From: an uncultured Alphaproteobacteria bacterium
Lineage (GTDB): Bacteria > Pseudomonadota > Alphaproteobacteria > CAKMZR01
Direction: 5' to 3'
DNA length: 9,813 nt
Assembly: GCA_929200455.1 (NCBI GenBank)
Contig: CAKMZR010000048.1
Span: forward strand, 1 to 9,813
In this document: positions 7,153-9,813 of the stretch, in pieces
Position numbering within the stretch: the stretch's first letter is position 1
Layout of the letters: every line of letters starts with the position of its first letter
Position numbers and translations under genes: made by a program
Notes under the pieces: generated by a model
Databases searched by the model: none
Told to the model about the DNA's origin: nothing
Seen by the model: the letters and a program-made list of their open reading frames with translations, nothing else

Positions 7153-7874
7153 CATGTGATGAGAGTATGTTTTCCGTTTCCTCTAGCGGCTTTCAGGAGA
7201 GCCCCACGTTCAAACACGTTGAATACGGTGATAGGTATATCATTATTTTTGCAGAGATGGATAGCGGCATTATCCATAATGGCGAGATGTTTTTCGTGGA
7301 CTTCGTCGAAGGAGAGGGATTGGTAGTGTTTTGCGTCTTTATGAGTTTTTGGGTCTTTATCGTAGACTCCGTCGACTTTTGTGGCTTTGAAGAGGTCTGA
7401 GCAGCCCATTTCTGAAGCGCGAAGAGCGGCGGCGGTATCGGTACTGAAGTATGGATTGCCGGTTCCTGCGGCGAAGATGACGGTACGTTTTTTTTCTATA
7501 TGACGTAGAGCTCTTCGTCTGAAGTAGGGTTCGCAAATGGCGGGCATGGCGACGGCGGACTGCACGCGGACTTGTTGTCCGAGGGCTTCGATGGCTTGTT
7601 GTAGAGCAAGAGCGTTCATGACGGTTGCGAGCATGCCGATGGTATCGGCGGTGACGCGATCCATATTGGGAGCTTCAGCCCCTCTAAACATGTTTCCGCC
7701 CCCAACGACGATGCAGTGGTCTATATTGTTTTCGGCAAGGGCGACGATGTCTTCGGCGATAGCGGATGCGGCTTGAGGGTCGATGCCGTATCCTCCGGGG
7801 AGGATGAGGGCTTCTCCGGAGAGTTTCACCAAGATGCGTTTAGCAGATGTTTGTGAATCTCCGGTTGTCATCAT
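7152..7874 (-). CDS. pyrH: UMP kinase
   Basis: A 240-residue hexameric amino-acid-kinase-fold enzyme that phosphorylates UMP to UDP with ATP, in pyrimidine nucleotide synthesis. Motifs are KRILVKLSGEAL (12-23, phosphate-binding Lys17), VVGGGNMFRG (56-65), DRVTADTIGMLATVMNALA (72-90), GTGNPYFSTDTAA (137-149) and KATKVDGVYDKDP (163-175). Together they separate PyrH from other members of the fold. Length is typical. The reading begins with two Met codons (7874 and 7871), and either could be used; the first leaves a 5-nt gap to tsf. No good Shine-Dalgarno sequence is visible in front, so initiation may depend on ribosomes arriving from tsf. The stop overlaps an in-frame ATG of frr. Bacterial UMP kinases are commonly activated by GTP and inhibited by UTP, but that cannot be judged from sequence here. 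Confidence 0.97.
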   Translation of the reverse strand: MMTTGDSQTSAKRILVKLSGEALILPGGYGIDPQAASAIAEDIVALAENNIDHCIVVGGGNMFRGAEAPNMDRVTADTIGMLATVMNALALQQAIEALGQQVRVQSAVAMPAICEPYFRRRALRHIEKKRTVIFAAGTGNPYFSTDTAAALRASEMGCSDLFKATKVDGVYDKDPKTHKDAKHYQSLSFDEVHEKHLAIMDNAAIHLCKNNDIPITVFNVFERGALLKAARGNGKHTLIT

Positions 7875-7879
7875 GAGTT

Positions 7880-8752
7880 CTAAGAAGTCTGCCCGAGGTG
7901 CAAAGATGCGAACCCGGAAAGTGAGATAGATATTCCTAGATTTTTGGCGGTATTTGCGATGAGGTCTTTAATTTTTGTTTCGTTATCGATGACGAAGACT
8001 TGTTCTTCGAGGACGTGTTCTTCATAGAATTTCCGCATCCGCCCTTCGACCATTTTTTCGATGACTTCCGGGGGTTTGCCGGAACTTTGTGCCTGTTCTG
8101 TGAGGATGGTACGTTCTCTGTTGAGGGCGTTTTCGTCGACATCGCTCCGTTTTGCATATGAGGGATTGGAAGCAGCAACATGCATAGCGAGTTGTTTTCC
8201 AAGTTCGAGACATTCCGCCTTGGATGTGTCGGAAGTTTCGAGGGCGACGAGGACGCCGATTTTTCCCATGTTGGGAGCTTCCTGTCCGTGGACATAGCCG
8301 GCGATGATTCCTGAAGAGACATCAAGTGAGACGAGATTTCTCAAGGCCATGTTTTCGCCGATGGAGGCGATCATGTCGGTAAGAGTGTCTTCTACGGATC
8401 GGTTGTTTTCGAGCGTTTGTGTTTTGAGGTTGTCGAGAGAAGAGGAGACGAGGGCTTTTTCTGCGACACTACGGACGAAGTTCTGAAATTTTTCGTTCCG
8501 TGCGACGAAATCGGTTTCGCAGTTGATTTCTACGAGGATGCCGTGTCCCTCGTGAACGGCAAGGCCAACGAGTCCCTGAGATGCGGTGCGGTCAGATTTT
8601 TTGCTTGCGGTGGCAAGACCTTTTTTTCTGAGGTAGTCGATAGCGGCTTCTAAGTCGCCGCCTGTTTCTGCGAGGGCTTTTTTGCAGTCCATCATACCGA
8701 CGCCGCTTCTTTCTCGCAGGGCTTTTATGGTATCCATAGTGATTTCAGTCAT
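7880..8752 (-). CDS. tsf: Translation elongation factor Ts
   Basis: A 290-residue cytosolic guanine-nucleotide exchange factor that recycles EF-Tu from the GDP to the GTP state. The N-terminal UBA-like domain (about 6-43) carries RSGVGMMDCKKALAETGGD, and the core has the diagnostic INCETDFVARNE (76-87), whose Asp-Phe pair pries at the EF-Tu nucleotide site. The dimerisation subdomains follow. The C-terminal block holds VLEEQVFV, close to the family's usual VLLEQPFV. The ATG at 8752 has an AAGGA ribosome binding site six bases upstream; an internal Met at residue 6 is less likely. It lies 59 nt after rpsB, in the near-universal rpsB-tsf pairing. That gap is almost all pyrimidine on the coding strand and contains no hairpin that would end transcription, so read-through into pyrH is expected. 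Confidence 0.98.
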   Translation of the reverse strand: MTEITMDTIKALRERSGVGMMDCKKALAETGGDLEAAIDYLRKKGLATASKKSDRTASQGLVGLAVHEGHGILVEINCETDFVARNEKFQNFVRSVAEKALVSSSLDNLKTQTLENNRSVEDTLTDMIASIGENMALRNLVSLDVSSGIIAGYVHGQEAPNMGKIGVLVALETSDTSKAECLELGKQLAMHVAASNPSYAKRSDVDENALNRERTILTEQAQSSGKPPEVIEKMVEGRMRKFYEEHVLEEQVFVIDNETKIKDLIANTAKNLGISISLSGFASLHLGQTS

Positions 8753-8758
8753 GATTTT

Positions 8759-8763
8759 TCCTT
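8759..8763 (-). promoter_or_regulatory. Ribosome binding site of tsf
   Basis: AAGGA on the minus strand, six bases before the tsf ATG at 8752. It is the best-formed ribosome binding site in the window and lies just downstream of a pyrimidine-rich stretch (about 8771-8798). Confidence 0.75.
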
Positions 8764-8811
8764 AATTTTTGAGAGAGGGAAATAAGAATAAAAGGGGGAT
8801 TCACAAAGAAT

Positions 8812-9657
8812 TTAGCTTGTGGCTTCTTCTTGAGGAGCGGTCTCTGTGTCAGGAGGATGTGAGGTGTTTTCCTCTTGCGTTGGCGTTTCGGGCGTCTCTT
8901 CCTGAGGAGCGGCTTCGCTCTCGAAAGGTTTTTCCTGACTGCCGACATCTTGATTTTGGGCGTTGATATAGCTGCTCAAACCTTCGACGATGGTGCTTGT
9001 GAGGAGATCGCAGTAGAGGTTGATGGCTCTTCCGGCGTCGTCATTTCCTGGGATGGGGTAGTCGATTCCATCAAGAGAGCTATTGGTGTCGACAATGGCG
9101 ACAACGGGGATTCCCAATTTTTTGGCTTCTTTGATGGAGATGTGATCGATGTTGGTGTCGATGACAAAGATAATATCAGGACGCCCCGGCATATCTTTGA
9201 TTCCGACGAGGATCTGGTTGAGTTTATTGAATTCCCGTTCTTTGCTGAGCAATTCTCTTTTGGTGAGTCCGAGATTTTCGGAATCATCAAGCAAGACGCT
9301 GAGTTCTTTGAGGTGGGTAATGGACTGCGAGATGGTCTGCCAGTTGGTGAGGGTTCCACCGAGCCAACGGTGATTGATGTAATATTGGTGGGATTGCAGA
9401 GCGGCATCTGCGATGGCTTGCCGTGCCTGTTTTTTTGTGCCGACAAGGAGTGCGTGTCCGCCATTGGCGACGACATCATGAATAGCCTGCAAGGCCCGCT
9501 TGAGCAAGGGAGCGGTTTTGTCGAGGTTGATAATGTGGACGCCATTTCGTGCACCGAAGATGTAGCGTTCCATTTTGGGGTTCCAACGGTGTGTTGTGTG
9601 TCCGAAGTGAACGCCAGCTTCGACGAGTTGTCGAATAGTGATAGAAGGTATAGCCAT
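8812..9657 (-). CDS. rpsB: 30S ribosomal protein S2, with acidic C-terminal extension
   Basis: A 281-residue small-subunit protein that binds late to the 30S platform and helps dock S1 in many proteobacteria. The family blocks are RQLVEAGVHFGHTTHRWNPKM (9-29), YIFGARNGVHIINL (32-45), the GTKKQAR loop (73-79), NHRWLGGTLTNW (95-106), and LGIPVVAIVDTNS with GIDYPIPGNDDAGRAI (181-212). The ATG at 9657 is chosen because it starts the conserved MAIPSITIRQ and has AAAGG eleven bases upstream; the open frame continues 36 codons further but without family resemblance. Residues 238-281 are a low-complexity tail rich in Glu, Pro and Thr, carrying APQEE twice. Such tails occur on S2 in some alphaproteobacteria and have no known function that I can cite. 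In E. coli S2 represses its own rpsB-tsf mRNA; whether that holds here is unknown. Confidence 0.98.
   Translation of the reverse strand: MAIPSITIRQLVEAGVHFGHTTHRWNPKMERYIFGARNGVHIINLDKTAPLLKRALQAIHDVVANGGHALLVGTKKQARQAIADAALQSHQYYINHRWLGGTLTNWQTISQSITHLKELSVLLDDSENLGLTKRELLSKEREFNKLNQILVGIKDMPGRPDIIFVIDTNIDHISIKEAKKLGIPVVAIVDTNSSLDGIDYPIPGNDDAGRAINLYCDLLTSTIVEGLSSYINAQNQDVGSQEKPFESEAAPQEETPETPTQEENTSHPPDTETAPQEEATS
8825..8912. repeat. Imperfect 16-bp direct repeat inside the rpsB tail
   Basis: The 16-base plus-strand segments at 8825-8840 and 8897-8912 match at 15 positions and share the exact ten bases tgaggagcgg. They are 72 bases apart, a whole number of codons, and both encode the APQEE motif of the S2 C-terminal extension. 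This suggests the tail grew at least partly by in-frame duplication. Confidence 0.6.
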
Positions 9658-9813
9658 GAGATAAAGAGCCTTTCGTTTCCGGTTGTTTCCTCTGCAAGGT
9701 TGTGATGCACTTTTGAGCTCTGAGAGTTCAAGAGACGCACACCGGAAAGTCTCAAGAGACGGCACTCTAAGTTGGAGTGTGAATCTTGTGCTTGTCCTTG
9801 CATGGGGTATGAG
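9658..9813 (-). promoter_or_regulatory. Leader upstream of rpsB with short inverted and direct repeats
   Basis: No coding region is supported in this 156-nt stretch, which is cut by the right edge. It holds three short inverted repeats: 9763-9779 (5-bp stem, 7-nt loop), 9749-9760 (GTCTC/GAGAC around two bases, effectively a 4-bp stem) and 9715-9729 (6-bp stem with one A-C mismatch in the minus-strand RNA, 3-nt loop). A 10-bp direct repeat, tcaagagacg on the plus strand, occurs at 9728-9737 and 9752-9761. AAAGG at 9669-9673 is the likely rpsB ribosome binding site, and a second purine patch, GAGGAAA (9686-9692), lies further upstream. S2 autoregulates through its leader in E. coli, so a regulatory RNA structure is plausible, but I see no match to a known leader and no convincing -35/-10 pair. 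Confidence 0.4.

Noticed and set aside
8753..8811. Possible attenuator or terminator in the rpsB-tsf gap.
   Set aside because: The gap is an almost pure pyrimidine run on the coding strand with no self-complementary stem. It reflects the general strand bias.
8875..9705. A 276-codon open frame on the plus strand covering almost all of rpsB.
   Set aside because: It is antisense to a highly conserved gene. Its openness follows from the bias of rpsB against codons that would read as stops on the other strand, and it resembles no family I recognise.
8976..9803. Minus-strand open frame starting in the leader (ATG at 9803) that could be read as a leader peptide or alternative gene overlapping rpsB.
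   Set aside because: It runs out of frame through rpsB, has no convincing ribosome binding site and has low-complexity content typical of the shadow frames here.
9658..9813. A partial tRNA gene or phage attachment site upstream of rpsB.
   Set aside because: No T-loop GTTCGA-type sequence, anticodon arm or CCA end can be found, and no integrase or mobile gene is present.

Overview
This window is an intact housekeeping operon from a Gram-negative bacterium, very probably an alphaproteobacterium. Every supported gene lies on the minus strand. In transcription order (right to left) they are rpsB, tsf, pyrH, frr, uppS, cdsA, dxr, rseP, bamA and the first 89 codons of a skp/ompH-type chaperone gene, which runs off the left edge. 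This gene order is well known in alphaproteobacteria. A complete dxr (MEP pathway) argues against Rickettsiaceae, which lack that pathway. I cannot name the genus or order from the sequence alone; a free-living or host-associated member of a Rhodospirillales- or Holosporales-like lineage would fit.

Layout: 9658-9813 is a non-coding leader upstream of rpsB with several short inverted repeats. 6583-9657 holds the translation and nucleotide block (ribosomal protein S2, EF-Ts, UMP kinase, ribosome recycling factor). 3775-6549 holds the lipid-carrier and phospholipid block (undecaprenyl-PP synthase, CDP-diglyceride synthase, DXP reductoisomerase). 1-3762 holds the envelope-assembly block (RseP site-2 protease, BamA, Skp). 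Genes are packed tightly: four junctions overlap or nearly abut (pyrH/frr, uppS/cdsA, cdsA/dxr, rseP/bamA), three of them with an ATGA-type stop/start. The longest gaps between genes are 59 nt (rpsB-tsf) and 71 nt (bamA-skp), so no stretch of more than 300 nt lacks a gene.

The genes work together. Dxr feeds isoprenoid synthesis, from which UppS builds the C55 carrier for peptidoglycan and surface polysaccharides. CdsA makes the activated lipid for all phospholipids. RseP, BamA and Skp manage outer-membrane protein folding and stress. The S2/EF-Ts/RRF/UMP-kinase genes tie this to growth rate.

I found no mobile element, CRISPR array, tRNA, rRNA, toxin-antitoxin or defence gene, and no sign of an undescribed system. 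The most unusual signal is compositional: the coding strand is extremely G-poor and pyrimidine-rich, which also explains the many long spurious ORFs in other frames. Lesser oddities are the non-aromatic last residue of BamA, a rewritten conserved motif in Dxr, and an acidic, repeat-bearing tail on ribosomal protein S2.
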